Of a stretch of 64,000 nucleotides of DNA, positions 1-11,463 are shown piece after piece (position 1 is the first letter of the stretch; the number at the start of each line of letters is the position of its first letter). The stretch comes from Brachypterus glaber (taxonomy: Eukaryota; Arthropoda; Insecta; Coleoptera; Kateretidae). Position numbers and translations under genes: made by a program. The stretch spans positions 9,588,319 to 9,652,318 of the forward strand of contig OY294054.1 in the NCBI GenBank assembly GCA_958510825.1. The letters run 5' to 3'. The notes below the pieces were generated by a model that saw nothing but the letters and a program-made list of their open reading frames with translations, searched no databases and was not told the origin of the DNA.

Positions 1-653
1 GTCTAAGAAAGCCAGCCATTATTTCCTTCTGGGAGGATTTAAGTAAGTTACACACACACACACACAAGTTAAAAAATTCAAGAATCATTGCCATTAATAA
101 ATACTTGCCTGGCCTACATTGGGGACTTTCGTGAGACAAGACAAGAAGTCAATCGTCGAGACTCTCGCTAGTCATCTAAAAATGGCCAAGACATGATTAT
201 TCTATTTCTTGTCTTGAAAATCAAGACGAGAATTTCTTGACTATCGTGAAACCCTAAACACAAGTTACTTTTAAAAATTAATGAATTCAAAATTTAGAAC
301 TGATACAGGATTCTCGACAGGATTAGTAAAAAAAAATGAAAATTTTATTGTTTTTTACATTTCTCGACAATTTCTACGTATAAAATGTGTCTGTCTGTCG
401 GTCTTTTTGTCTGTCGGTCCCTCCGTCTGTCTCATTGTCTGCTCGTAAAAAATTGTTACTACGCTAACTCGAGAACTCTTTTAGAATTTAAATTAAAAGC
501 AGCTAAAATTGTTTTTGGTTAAAATTTGGGGTGGAGCAAGGAGGTAAAAAGGGTGAGAACTATTTTTTATGTTCGTTTTAAACTTTTTTTTTTTTAATTT
601 TGTTTTTAAAATCTATTTTTGTTTTTTTTTTGTATTTTTTATTTTAACACACA
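1..653. other. No gene; AT-rich spacer
   Basis: A short (AC)n run lies at 50-66. From about 380 to 440 there is a TCTGTCTG/TCGGTC-type simple repeat like those seen in degraded insect repeats. Around 130-250 the words GACAAGAC and TTTCGTGA recur in both orientations, which hints at a decayed inverted repeat. I see no coding sequence. Confidence 0.5.
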
Positions 654-2030
654 CACAGTGCGACCTTGTTAAGTTAAGGTTTTTTGGAATGACCACACAA
701 ATTTTCTTTAGTTGTTGATAGTAGACTACCCCCTTATTACATATCACTAGTAACCTAAATCACAGCTGCTCCTTCTTGGGAGATTTTTAGGTTTTTCTCT
801 TTTTTTAACTTTAACTTGTTTGGTATTATTACAAAAAAAATCAATTTTCTTTAATACTTTTTTACTGGATATCAGTGCCGTACCGAAAGTAAAGACAGTC
901 TACTATCAACAACCAAAAAAAAAAAATTGGGTGGTCATTCCAAAAAGCCAAAACTCGCACTGTGCGTCATCGAGCATTTATTGGCCGAAAACTACCCGTC
1001 GGCACGATCCGAAAATTTTGAAAAAAATAGGGAATGGTGTCCCGGTAGTACTTTACATAACAGCGTAAAAATTAGTAGGTAGATCAATTTTTTATAGTTA
1101 TTTTTAAACAAACAAAACAGAGAAATACCGTAATCGAGCATATGTTGGTTGAAAACTACCCCTCGCACGATCCGAAAATTTTGAAAAACATAGGGAATTA
1201 TCTCCCGGTAGTACTTTACATAACAACGTAAAAATTATTTGGTAGATAGATTTGTTTATACTTATTTTTAAACAAACAAAACAGAGAAATACCTTCATCG
1301 AGCATTTGTTGGTTAAAAACTACCCCTCAGCACGATCCGAAAACTTTGAAAAAACTAGGGAATGGTTTCCCGGTATCACTTCACATAACAGCGTAAAAAT
1401 TATTTGGTAGATCTATTTGTTTATATTTATTTTTTAAACAAACAAAACAGAGAAATACCGTAATCGAGCATCTGTTGGTTAAAAACTACCCCTCGCACGA
1501 TCCGAAAATTTTAAAAAACATATGGAATTATCTCCCGGTAGTACTTTACATAAAAACGTAAAAATTATTTGGTAGATCAATTTATTTATACTTATTTTTA
1601 AACAAACAAAACAGAGAAACACCGTCATCGAGCATTTGTTGGTTGAAAAGTAGCCCTCAGCACGATCCCAAAATTTTGAAAATAATAGGGAATGTTTCCC
1701 GGTAGTACTTTATATCGTGCCGACGGGTAGTTTTCGGCTAATAAATGCTCGATAACGCACAGTGCGAGTTTAGGCTTTTTGGCATGCCACCCAAGACCGC
1801 CTTTACCTTCGATACGGCACTGATGGCCAGTGCCAAAGTATTAATAAAAATTAATTATTTTCTAACAATACCAAAAAAAAGTTAAAAAACAGAGAAAGCT
1901 AAAAATCTCCCAAGAAGGAGCAGCTGCGATTTAGTTGACTAGTGGTATGTAATGAGAGGGTAGTCTACTATCAACAACTAAAAGAAAATTTGTGTGTTCA
2001 TTCCAAAAAACTTATCATGGTCGCACTGTG
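654..2030. mobile_element. Composite inverted element with CACAGTG ends
   Basis: The element starts CACAGTGCGACC and ends GGTCGCACTGTG. The left block 654-964 itself runs from CACAGTG to CACTGTG, and the right block 1758-2030 does the same in opposite orientation. Two inverted copies of one ~270-310 bp element therefore bracket a tandem array. Shared arm text includes the CTACTATCAACAAC and CTCCCAAGAAGGAGCAGCTG words. No clean target duplication is visible at the outer ends (ACACA against TACAC). CACAGTG ends are known for Transib-type elements, but without a transposase or 5-bp duplication that is only a possibility. A Drosophila FB-like foldback with internal satellite is an equally good analogy. 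Confidence 0.7.
965..1757 (+). repeat. ~165-bp satellite array inside composite element
   Basis: The word AAACAAACAAAACAGAGAAA recurs at about 1106, 1270, 1436 and 1600, giving units of 164, 166 and 164 bp. Each unit contains CGAGCAT, TTGGTT, CTACCC, GCACGATCC and CCGGTAGTACTT in order. The first unit (from 965) and last unit (to ~1713) are partial. The segment 1714-1757 is an inverted copy of the array start at about 965-1010, so the array is capped symmetrically. Confidence 0.8.
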
Positions 2031-2487
2031 TACACCCGTTGGCTTTTAGGTGCCTCATATACATAATTAAATTGTGATAAGCAACTTGATAAACGAAGTT
2101 TATTCTTCATAAATAAGACTTATTTTACATGCACATGCATGAGGGTAAAAAATATTAGTATAACTATAGCATATCTATTGTATCTGAAGCAAGACAAATC
2201 TTGAGTCAAGATTCTTGACATGGAAAATTGGGTTTTCATTCTATTTTAAAAGGAAACGTTAAAACAACAGCACACTGAGAAACCTGTTTAAACAATTATT
2301 CTCAAAAATTTTGGAATCATAACCAAAAGGTTAGCAGTTAAGTAACACATGCGACTTTTTGGTATTTCTTCCTAAACATATATGAACTATCAAGGGCTGA
2401 ACTACTCCCAAAAATTTGTGCTCATATAAAAATATAATTATAGATAATAGATAAATGTTAAATACATAGTATACACTGTATACTATA
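2031..2487. other. No gene; AT-rich spacer
   Basis: No open frame with recognisable content is present. The stretch contains ordinary AT-rich text and a TATACTATACAG junction that leads into the next foldback element. Confidence 0.4.
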
Positions 2488-3407
2488 CAGGGTTATTCCT
2501 TTCAATGGTACACCTCCTGTAACTTTTGAACGGAATGAGATATAAACTTTTGAATAATTATATCACACAACAAAACTATAATTCGCAATAATTTTTTAAT
2601 TTTGTATTCAATAAGGCAACGCCAGGGGGCAGTGGGGGACAACATTTTAAATGGCAACGTTGGTTTGTTTGTTTGTTTAACCTCGTACTATTCTACTTAA
2701 TTAAGCATCCCCTAAGTCCAAGACTTGTGTGGGCTAGTAGTAGAGGGAACCACCGGCTTATACTGACTTTCGAACCAGTTTCTAGGGAGTGTCCGTTTTA
2801 CTTATCGCCTTCACCAAATTTCAATTATTAATTATTAATTTAACTGAAAAAGGCAAATCGGCGCCAGTGAGAATCGAACTCACGCTAGTAGGCTTGCTAT
2901 ACATACGCGCTAGCCATTACGCTATGCCTCCCATGTGATATATCATTTTAAAGAGATTTTAGCTGTACAATTGTTTATTTTTTAATTTTCTTTTTTGAAG
3001 ATTTTTTTTTCTTAAAAATTATTTAAGAACATGATAAAAAGTTTGTCTTAAAACGATAATACACCTTGTAAGCATTATTTGGACCATTGTGTGCAAAATT
3101 TCCGAAATTAATTTAAAAAAAAATATTAAAATATTGAAAATTTCATCAATTTTAGAGAAAAAATAATCTTTAAAAAAATTAAAAAAATAAATACATTCTT
3201 AAAAAGAGAAATTTAAGTTCTTTAAAAAGACTAAGGATGCAATTTAAAATAATGTCCCCTACTGCCCCCCTGGCGCCGCATTGGCGAATAAATAATTGAA
3301 AAATATTGCAAATCATAGTTTTTTTGTGTGGTATACACATTCCAAATTTGAAGTTTATCTCATCCCGTTGAAAGTTACGGTGGATACCATTAAAAAGAAT
3401 AACCCTG
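2488..3407. mobile_element. Foldback/TIR element of the CAGGGT-end type
   Basis: The left end CAGGGTTATTCCTTTCAATG is matched by the right end ATTAAAAAGAATAACCCTG. Further in, AACGCCAGGGGGCAG opposes CTGCCCCCCTGGCG. Arms are ~150 bp and diverged. A TA dinucleotide precedes the left end, consistent with Tc1/mariner-type target choice, but the right side is not clean. A SINE at 2662-2933 sits in the middle and is younger than the element. There is no transposase. Confidence 0.65.
2662..2933 (-). mobile_element. tRNA-derived SINE, copy 1
   Basis: Read on the minus strand this begins GGGAGGCATAGCG and has an A-box-like TAGCGTAATGG and a B-box GTTCGATTCTC. It then shares with the copies at 39.9 and 59.6 kb a tRNA-unrelated body containing GATTTGCC, GGTTCGAAAGT, GCCGGTGG, CTACTACTAGCCCACAC and GAATAGTACGAGG. 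It ends in an (ACAA)n-like tail. These are hallmarks of a Pol III-transcribed SINE. No convincing target duplication was found. Confidence 0.85.
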
Positions 3408-5595
3408 TGTATATTTGTCCGATTTTTCTCGGTGTTTCTGCAAAAAAGTAGAATTGTACTCTCTTTCCTCTGACTGTAAAACGGTGGAATAGCGGAACAA
3501 GTTTGATAGAGCAAAGAACAAGAATTCGAGGAGAAGAGTTAAAGGCGGATATAAAGCTGTCATCTTTAATACCTCCCTCTATCAAAGTAATCAAAGAAAA
3601 GTCCGTAACGTTTGACTCCTGCGACTTTAGGTACAACTAGCACCTAACATAGGCGCACATGTTTATTTATAAATTAAAAAATATATTATATATATTATAC
3701 ATAGGCGTACATGTTTATTTATAAATTAAAAAATATATTATATATTTTAATATCAAATTACCAAAATTTAGGTTCACTACAAAATATGTGTTTCACGGGC
3801 TCGGAGAATTTTTTCCCAATATTTTCGCTGAAACCTAATCTGATAATACAAATTTTCTAACTCTACCACCGCGGGCGCGCCTGGGCGGGAGTAAATATTT
3901 TTAAATGTTTATATTTTCGTGAAAAAATGGTATTGGGGGTTTTGAGGTCGCTGAAACTTAATCTTATAATAACTGTGAAAAAATGGGAAAGCCTTTTTAA
4001 CTGTGCAGTGTATTTTTTTAACAATTCTTTTTTGTATATGTATAGGGAAAGTAATTTGATGGTAGCAGATTTTTTTTATTGTTTTAAACGAACGCAAAAG
4101 TGACAGTGTTCAATAAACCCTCTTCTCATTTCGTTCAAATATAAACATGGCGAAAGCAATTTCTCGGCAGCACCGTATAATTGTTTACATTGCTGCAATA
4201 TACTTATATATCGTTCCTTGTTTAAGAAACTTTAATTGATTTAAGTTTTAATCTTGATGATTTAACTTCGTCACTCCACAGTTTAAATCTTACTCGAAAA
4301 TGTTGAGTAAGGCCCAGAAACAAGATTTCGTTGAATTTAATTACTAACAACCACCCTACATAAACAGGGCGGCGTCGATGCCAAAACCTCGTATTTTGTT
4401 TCAATAAAATAAATAAAACTTTCCGCTATACAAAAGAAACAGTTGTATACTTTACAATTATTGTAATACAATATTTTACATCGGTAATTGTGTATCTTAG
4501 TTTGTTGTATCATTATAATGCATTATAATAATAATTATTATTAATAAGCCGTGAAGATATGTAATGCTACGCATTCCATTATACTATTCACAGTAAGTGG
4601 CATATTGCATTTTCCCAAATACATAAAAAAAATCAAAAAAAAAATCAAAAAAAAATTATTGACTTACCATGTGTACAATGTACCCACATGGCTTAATAAA
4701 TATTATTATTAAATTTATTTAATCAATGAAATTTCGTTAATATAAAGAATTTTTCATTTTTTTTTTCATTAAGGCAACGAATTTTAACCATGGGCTTAAG
4801 ATTATTGAAATATTTTTTTCGGTGTATAAGAGATTTGTGAATTAGTTAAGGAAATAAAAGAATCGGAGGAATTAAATTCCTTTTCAGAGGCATTGGTGTA
4901 AAAAATTTCAGCAATCCCGATACGCGAGAAATTTTACACTATATTCTTTTTTTTTAATTCTTTATAATTTAAGTTTAAAGCAAACCTTTTAAAATTAACG
5001 GTTGATTATGCCAGAAATGTTTGTAAATTAAATTTGAATTTAATTTTATAGATTTCTCAGAAAGTCTCTGAGCATATCTGATAAATTTTAAAGCGTTCTT
5101 TTTCTACTCAAATTGAAGCCGAAAAAAGTTAAACGTTATCTTGAACTGGTTAATTTGATTCTACTTGCCTTATATTAAACTAGGTGGCAGAAATAATAGT
5201 TTGTTCAGTTTCTCTAAAAATTGTTGGACAAAAATTGTATCTGTGCCTTACAAATAGTGGTTCGGAAGTCACTATAAGCCACCCACCACCCACAGAAGGT
5301 AGTATGCACAACGGGCATTTAGCCTGCGACGAGGCCTGCGTGCAAGTGATATTATCATGCATTACCCCTTCAATGTATCTCTTTGCCAGAAAAATTGAAG
5401 CCAAAGTAAGAATCTACTTTCCCCCTTGCTTTTGCTGCTGAACCCTCTTAAGCAAACACAAATTGCCTCAGTTATGAAATATCAACCTGTTATTTTTTTT
5501 GGTAAATAACATATCGTTTCTTGCAAATTGTTTCTTATGATAATAGGGATGAAGATATGTCTCATCTCTAAGAAGACTGTAATACATTTTGCAGC
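3408..5595. other. No gene; spacer with short tandem duplication
   Basis: At 3650-3760 a ~57-bp AT-rich unit containing CATAGGCGYACATGTTTATT is present twice in tandem. At 3940-3960 and 4548-4580 there are words shared with repeats elsewhere (TTTTGAGGTCGCTGA; GCCGTGAAGATATGTAATG). The short frames at 5180-5440 on both strands have no recognisable domain and I do not call them genes. Confidence 0.45.
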
Positions 5596-5870
5596 CATGC
5601 TTAAGATCAACGAACTAATAACTCTTCTCTCTAGAATAGGCATTTCATTCGTTAAAACTGGCAAAAACGTCGGCAACATAAACATTCGTCTCTCTTACTC
5701 GCACATCTTTGTTCTAAAAGAGATAACAATACCAGTTACTGGTAATTGTTATTGTTCAGGCCTGAATAAACCTACTATTTGTTTACAAACAAACCGAGAT
5801 GTTGGCGATACTTTATTTTAACGGTATTCGTATTCTAGAAAGAAGAGTTATTAGTTCGTTGCTTAAGATG
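5596..5870. repeat. Inverted repeat with ~45-bp arms
   Basis: The left arm, CTTAAGATCAACGAACTAA and onward to CTAGAATAGG, is complemented by the right arm CGTATTCTAGAAAGAAGAG to TTGCTTAAGATG. The centre contains a second small palindrome, ACCAGTTACTGGT. It is probably a MITE. A short frame across it (5528-5821) is an accident. Confidence 0.6.
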
Positions 5871-6056
5871 TTTTCAGACTCAGACGAAAGAAGGATAGAT
5901 AGACTAGTAATTTCTATTCTAGTATGCAGAGTTTATTTACGTCCAACATAGATTTGCCATATAAAATTTCCATGAGTAAGAGAGAAGTAAGACATAAATT
6001 ATTTGGAGTGGCAAGGAAATATTTAATTTTTATGATTAGAACAGAGATAAGTTATT

Positions 6057-6459
6057 ATGGAGCTCTCTACAACTAGAATTATGAAACAAAAGACGTCTAC
6101 CCTATCTCTATCTTATTTGTGCTACACTTTCCAGCCAACCAAATAAATACTGTATTTGTTTTTCATACAACAAATATAGTATTTATTTGGTTGGCCGGAA
6201 AGTGTAGCAATGAGCGGAACGAACGAACATAGCTAATGTGAATCTGTAGAATAAGATAATTCTACTAAAATTTAGATGGCGCCAGTAATTTCTTTAATAG
6301 GAATAATATAGTTACACTTTTCGCCCGGCCAAGTAAATATTGTATTTGTTCTTCAAGACAGAACAAATACAAAATATGTTTGGTTGGGTGGAAGTATGTC
6401 TTCTATCCTTTTTGGGTAGAACTTTTGTCCCTGTCTAATCTAAAGGGAGAAGTCGCCAT
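6057..6459 (+). mobile_element. Hairpin-pair repeat family, copy 1
   Basis: A 403-bp unit with ends ATGGAGCTCTC and GTCGCCAT. It carries two long stem-loops: 6120-6209 (CTACACTTTCC...GGAAAGTGTAG) and about 6314-6395 (ACACTTTTCGCCCGGCC...). The two hairpins share the core CAA(C/G)(C/T)AAATAAATAYTGTATTTGTT and look duplicated. Copies lie at 20898-21297 (same strand) and 46039-46441 (opposite strand). Flanks differ in all three copies and show no target duplication. There is no coding capacity. Confidence 0.85.
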
Positions 6460-6606
6460 TCAAGATAAATTAATATTTCTCCTTCACAATGCTAGTCTAT
6501 CCCTTCTCTCGTAGAATTTTTCAGTGAACGAATTAAATTTATAGGGTATGTTGCTCGTTAGTGAGAAAATAAGTTTTTTCTGTTCTTACTTTAAGTAAGA
6601 ATATTA

Positions 6607-7514
6607 GGGGCTGTCCATATATTACGTAACGCAAATTGTACTAAAATTCGTACCCTTTATACCCTGTTTCTCGCGTTATTAAAGGCTGTAGAGATTTCAT
6701 ATTTTGGCTACCCCCACAAATAGGGGGGTAACCAAAATATAAAATCCGCGCCGATTCATGCAGGGTTGAGGACTTGGGTCACGGATTTGGCTTATTATTG
6801 TTTTATGTGTAGCCCACAGATGTTAGAGATAAACCTCCACAGGATTTTTTTCAGAAACGCCCAGAATCTATTATCATGAAACGGGCATAAAATAGGATAT
6901 GCAGACAGTAGTTTTAACCGGTAAACGATAATTTTTCTACGCTTACTGCGAATAAAGTTCGAAAAAGTTGGTAAAATTCCGTTTTTGGCCATATTATTGG
7001 TTCTAGCAAATAAATTACAAAAAAGTGCTATTTTTATTTTTTTTAATCAAAAGTACACATAATTAGTAGTTGATACTAAAATTTTCAAAAAAAAAAAAAT
7101 TAAAAATGGTGTTTTTGAGAAAAATGGCTTTAAAATTTTTCGCCGCTATCTTGAAAATCACAAAAAACTGTCAAAACTAATTTGATAAAAAAATATGATT
7201 TTTTTAATGGCGAAAACCGCAGATCTCTAGGTTAAATAGTTTTTGAGTTATTGCACGTCAAGGTCACATTTTCGAGAAATTCAAATTTTTTGAAAAAAAT
7301 TTAAAAAATCATATTTTCGAAATGGGACATTTTAAAAAAAAATCCCGTGGAGTTTTTTCTCTAATATCTAACATAAAAAAATAATGAGCCAAATCCGCGA
7401 CCCTAGCCTTCAGCCCTGCCTAAATCGGCGCGAATATCATCTACAGCCTTTAATAACGCGAGAACCGGGGTAGCAAGTGTATGAATTTGCGTTACGTAAA
7501 ATATGGACAACCCC
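6607..7514. mobile_element. PIF/Harbinger-like non-autonomous element (908 bp)
   Basis: Ends GGGGCTGTCCATAT and ATATGGACAACCCC are flanked by TTA on both sides (6604-6606 and 7515-7517), the TWA-type duplication of PIF/Harbinger. The subterminal ACGTAACGCAAATT is present at both ends. Imperfect arms reach inward at least to the CGCGTTATTAAAGGCTGTA word (opposed by TACAGCCTTTAATAACGCG) and GCCAAATCCG. The interior is AT-rich with no transposase; the short minus frame at 6795-6992 is not recognisable. Confidence 0.8.
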
Positions 7515-8202
7515 TTAGCTCAATAAAAGAACATCCTTAAAAGCTATATAAACAGATATCTATAGATATACCTATTTTAAGGTTTAGGCATTACCATTGA
7601 ACGTTACAGGATGCTACAAATTAATGTGTTTTGTTACAGAAATAACCTAGAAAATAATTGAATTACTTCGTTTGAAAAAAATATAAGTCACAAACAGAAA
7701 ATTTTACAGGAAACAAAAAAAACTGTTTTTATGAAATAAGTTTTCAAATATTTTATAAATGATTTTTTTATTGGATATGCGTAACATGTGAAAATACGGT
7801 ATGTTTTATTACTAAGGCATTATATTAGGGATTAGGATTTAATTAGCCCTAAAGGTGTCGCTTACACGAAATACCTGTTCTAAGAAATAAATGACCCTTA
7901 AAATTTTACCCATACCTGCCACAAATTTTAAATAATGAATCATGGTTTAGGGTAAACTATTTTATATGGTGAACATTAAAAACTATGAAACAGTTTCCAG
8001 CAGTGGGGGATGAAGGGGGAGAGGAGGTGATGGGGATAATTACCCCCATGACCATAAAAAAGTAGTATGAAATGGAAGAATTTAAACAATTATCATTATT
8101 CTGCATGATTTTTGAAAAAAAAAAATAGTATGCGGCTTTTCTCTTTTCTTTTGGTGAAGGCGCCTAAAAGTTTTTGATTGCCTCTCCCATACCTTGACTA
8201 TA
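7515..8202. other. No gene; AT-rich spacer
   Basis: A G-rich patch GGGGGATGAAGGGGGAGAGG lies near 8005 and is followed by GGGGATAATTACCCCC, a small palindrome. Nothing else is recognisable. Confidence 0.4.
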
Positions 8203-8684
8203 CCGGGTGAGTTTGATTTATGTCCCCCCCTAAAATTAAGATTACATTTCATTCGATAAAAATGAAACGTTGGTGATTTATATAATTTTACATTGGCGGG
8301 CGGATTTATTTTTTTGTTTCACTTCCGGTTTCGCCGGAAATTACCTTAACTTTTGATTTTTAAATGGAACACCCTGAATATTTTTACATATTTTGATTCA
8401 GAATTAAATTCAAAATTAATTAAAAAAAAGACATGTTGTGTCAAAAATTGACAAATGATACATGGTTGTACTCAAAATTTAACTCTGAATCAAAATATGT
8501 AAAAATATATAGGGTGTTTCATTTAAAAATCAAAAGTTTAGGTAAGTTTCGGCGAAACCGGAAGTGAAAAAAAAATAAAGCCGTCATTTTATAGCCAATG
8601 TAAAATTAAATATCCAAATTTTCGTTTTCATCGAATGAAAATTAGTCTTAATTGTAGGGGTGGACATAAATAAAACTCACCCGG
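8203..8684. mobile_element. TA-flanked hairpin element (482 bp)
   Basis: Left end CCGGGTGAGTTTGATTTATG pairs with CATAAATAAAACTCACCCGG at the right, with TA outside each end. Arms are ~230 bp. Both arms carry CACTTCCGGTTTCGCCGGAA-type text and a secondary AGGGTGTT/AACACCCT pair near the loop. This fits a Tc1/mariner-type MITE. No coding sequence. Confidence 0.75.
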
Positions 8685-8850
8685 TAGATCCGCCCCTCGC
8701 TTCGAGAAAATGGCATTCTTACGAAAATGGGTTTAAAGGACCTACAAATATGAACTTTAAAGTAAATCTGTCTGTCTGTCAAGAACCCATTAGGCTAAGT
8801 ACGAGGCCAAATAATTTAAATTAGGACCACACGTTCCTTATACAAAGTTA

Positions 8851-9733
8851 CCTGGGTATGTATTCTCGGGATCGAGAGAACGCATTCCCGGGAGAAAGGT
8901 GTTGTGGGTTGCACATTAGTTCTCTCGAAACGCAAAACTACTTATTCTTGAACTTCACTTCGCACGAAAATCGAGGAACTTTACTTCTATTACTCGGGAG
9001 CGTGAGAAGCGAGCGTTCACGGAAATTTTGACATATAAGATAGTCGCGCGCATTCGAACATTACCCTATTTTCGCTTTGGTTTTGTGTTGTTAATTTGAA
9101 TACCGTTTTATTTTATAATAGTTAATAAAAGAAGCTTTTTTGTATTTAGAAATTATTATAAATATTATAATAATAATAATATAACGATGGACGATTTGGA
9201 AATTGTGGGGGCTGTTGCCATTTTGGGAGATCTGCAAGATGCGGAAGACCAAATGGAGAACGAAGAACGAGAAGTGTTGGCTAGGACCCACCCCTTCCAA
9301 CTTTCCAAAAAAAAGTTATATTGAATTCAGGACTAAACAGCTGGGCTCGCCCACTCTTGACAAGAGGGTTGTCCTGAATAAAATTTAAAAGTATTTTTTT
9401 TTTGTCTGCTGGTGGGCGCAGATCTTTTTCTATTTTTATTTTCCTTTTTAGTCATTTCTTACACATTAATTTTTTGATAATAATTATAAAAATTATTCAA
9501 ACTTATTTAAAAATAATGACAGCCTGCCCACGCAAACTCGTGTCGCATAATCTTATTGGTTAAAATCCGCTAAAATACTTGGCAACGCTGCAGCCGGCTC
9601 CAGAGATCCCATCACGCTCACTACTGTTCAATAATAGCATTTTTTAACTTTGAAGAACTTTGATATGATGTGATCAGTTCCCTTCCTACGAAAATTGTTC
9701 ACGTTCTCTCGAGGCCGAGAATAGATACCCTGG
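8851..9733 (+). mobile_element. TIR element of 883 bp with a short coding remnant
   Basis: The left end CCTGGGTATGTATTCTCGG matches the inverse of the right end CCGAGAATAGATACCCTGG, followed by GAGAGAACG on both sides. TIRs are ~32 bp. No target duplication is clear (AGTTA against GGATT). It is relatively GC-rich for this window. A small frame at 9187-9324 could be a coding remnant. Confidence 0.7.
9187..9324 (+). pseudogene. Short acidic frame, possible transposase N-terminal remnant
   Basis: A 45-codon frame begins MDDLEIVGAVAILGDLQDAE and continues acidic to EEREVLARTHPF before a stop. Its composition recalls the acidic N-terminus of PIF/Harbinger nuclease genes (a run of E/D residues followed by a basic W/H-P motif), but it is too short to prove this. 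A downstream stretch, 9325-9390, is open in another frame. There is no catalytic domain. It lies centrally in the 8851-9733 element. Confidence 0.25.
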
Positions 9734-11020
9734 GGATTGTCTTTGGTAAACCTTTTTTTAATTATTTTTAGAGTTTTTCGATATTTTTCTTTCAATTTTT
9801 TTTTATAAGCTATATGTATTGTTATGTTGGCAGCAGTTCCTTTTTACGTAGTATCACCCCTTAAAATTTCCCACACTATTAATAAATCGCCCAGTATAAT
9901 GTATAATAATGTAAAATCAAAATATATCAATTTAACCCTATTTAAATCCAACACGTATTTATTTAATAATACAGTCGTTTTCATCAAAACATTTGGCCCT
10001 ACCTCCCACCTCTCCCTGCTTTTGACATTTTTCTTCTGAATAATTAGCCAGACATGGATTATGTTTTCATGAGTTAGGGACCATATGTATGATGCTAGTG
10101 ACACGTTCCAAACTAATTACACAGACATGCAATAAACTTTTGACACGAATTTAATATAGTACGAATTTATTTCTTTTAAAAAAAAGAGAGAAGAAATAAA
10201 GAGAGAGAGAAGTGGAAAAAAAAGGAATGTGAGAGAGAATAAGAAAGAAAGATAAATTAAAAATATCCAATCAATGTAATTACGGATGGGAAATCGGCTG
10301 CGTCTCGTAAAAAAATAAGCACTCTCGTGCACTGAAAACTAGGTTCGCGTACTCGGTACGTAATATACTATTTATCTTTGCAGGGTACTTTTATTAGTGT
10401 AAACGCAAATAGTAATTTAAAATTCATTTTCCTATCTACTTGTGAGTGGGTCGTTTGGTTAAAATTTCGCTTATTGTTTTCTTGTTGACATTTCCATCGG
10501 ATAATCAGATTATGGCTATCGAACGTCAATGGTGAAGGGAAATAGAATAGTAGATTGAGTTGGTGAAGACTTAAGTTTATTATACTCTTCGTAACAAAAT
10601 AGCTGAAAGAGTATATATTAAGGTGGGTCAAAAAAAACGACTATTTTTTTTTACTTTATACTGATAAAAAGGTTCTCCGCTTTACAATTTTCCATTTTTT
10701 CCTCAGTATTAGAAACAAAAATTCATATCTTTGACAACTGTTCGTTAAAAAGTATCTCTCCTCATATTCTTGTAGGAAATCGAACGCTCTACAAAAAAGG
10801 TCTCTTACAATTTTTTCGTATACCTCACCGTTTAAGAGATATCAAAGGTTAAAGTTTGATTATTTTAAGAGACATTTCTGTTTTGCTTATGAATTTTATA
10901 ACTCGCTTACAAAAAATTGTTATGAATTGCGCAATTCATAATTTTGTAGGAAATTAACTGCTCTACAAAAATGGTCTCTTATGATTTATCGATTAAATTA
11001 AGCGTTTAAAAGATATTCAT
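9734..11020. other. No gene; spacer with degraded repeat at 10622-11020
   Basis: A GAGA-type purine run lies at about 10185-10250. From about 10622 (GGTGGGTCAAAAAAAACGACT) the text resembles the TIR element at 59.04-59.62 kb, including 'CTCTACAAAAA.GGTCTCTTA' words, so it is probably a diverged member. No gene is recognised. Confidence 0.45.
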
Positions 11021-11463
11021 CGTCAAACTTCAATGCATACTAATTTTAATAGTTTTTGATGAATATTTCGAAAAATTTCAATTTAATTTATGAGTTTCAC
11101 GAAAATTTATACAAATTTGAGTTCCTATGAAAAGATAAATGTTTTAAACTATTTGTCTCGTTTTTTTTTTAGTCCTACGTATGTTTGGTTATATTGAAAA
11201 AAAAATTAGTGCATTATTTCTAACTCAAAGTCAATGATTTATTAAATTTTGAAAAAAATAATAATAAAATAATAAGTTATAAAGATAAATTTTATGAAAA
11301 TATTATTAAAATAAAAAAGTTTTAAATAAATTTTCGAAAGGGAAACTTCTATAAGATAGAAGCTCAAATTTGCATAAATTTTCGTGAAACTCATAAATTA
11401 AATTGAAATTTTTCGAAATATTCGTCAAAAACTATTAAAATTAGTATGCATTGAAGTTTGACG
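11021..11463. repeat. Inverted repeat with ~100-bp arms
   Basis: The left arm CGTCAAACTTCAATGCATAC and onward through TTTATGAGTTTCACG is complemented almost perfectly by 11365-11463, which ends GTATGCATTGAAGTTTGACG. The loop is ~240 bp of AT-rich DNA. It is probably the inner part of the repeat beginning near 10622. Confidence 0.75.

Noticed and set aside
654..700. V(D)J-type recombination signal at CACAGTG
   Set aside because: The heptamer is exact but no correctly oriented ACAAAAACC-like nonamer lies 12 or 23 bp away.
820..1298. Short frames across the CACAGTG element
   Set aside because: They cross TIR and satellite boundaries and their content is explained by the repeat structure.
965..1757. 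CRISPR-like array
   Set aside because: Whole ~165-bp units repeat with no unique spacers, and the context is eukaryotic transposon DNA.
2861..2932. tRNA gene
   Set aside because: A and B boxes are present but the acceptor stem does not pair, and the sequence continues into the shared SINE body; the same holds at 40035-40111 and 59634-59706.
5180..5441. Overlapping frames on both strands with Cys/His residues
   Set aside because: Neither strand shows a domain pattern, and the overlap suggests a chance absence of stops.
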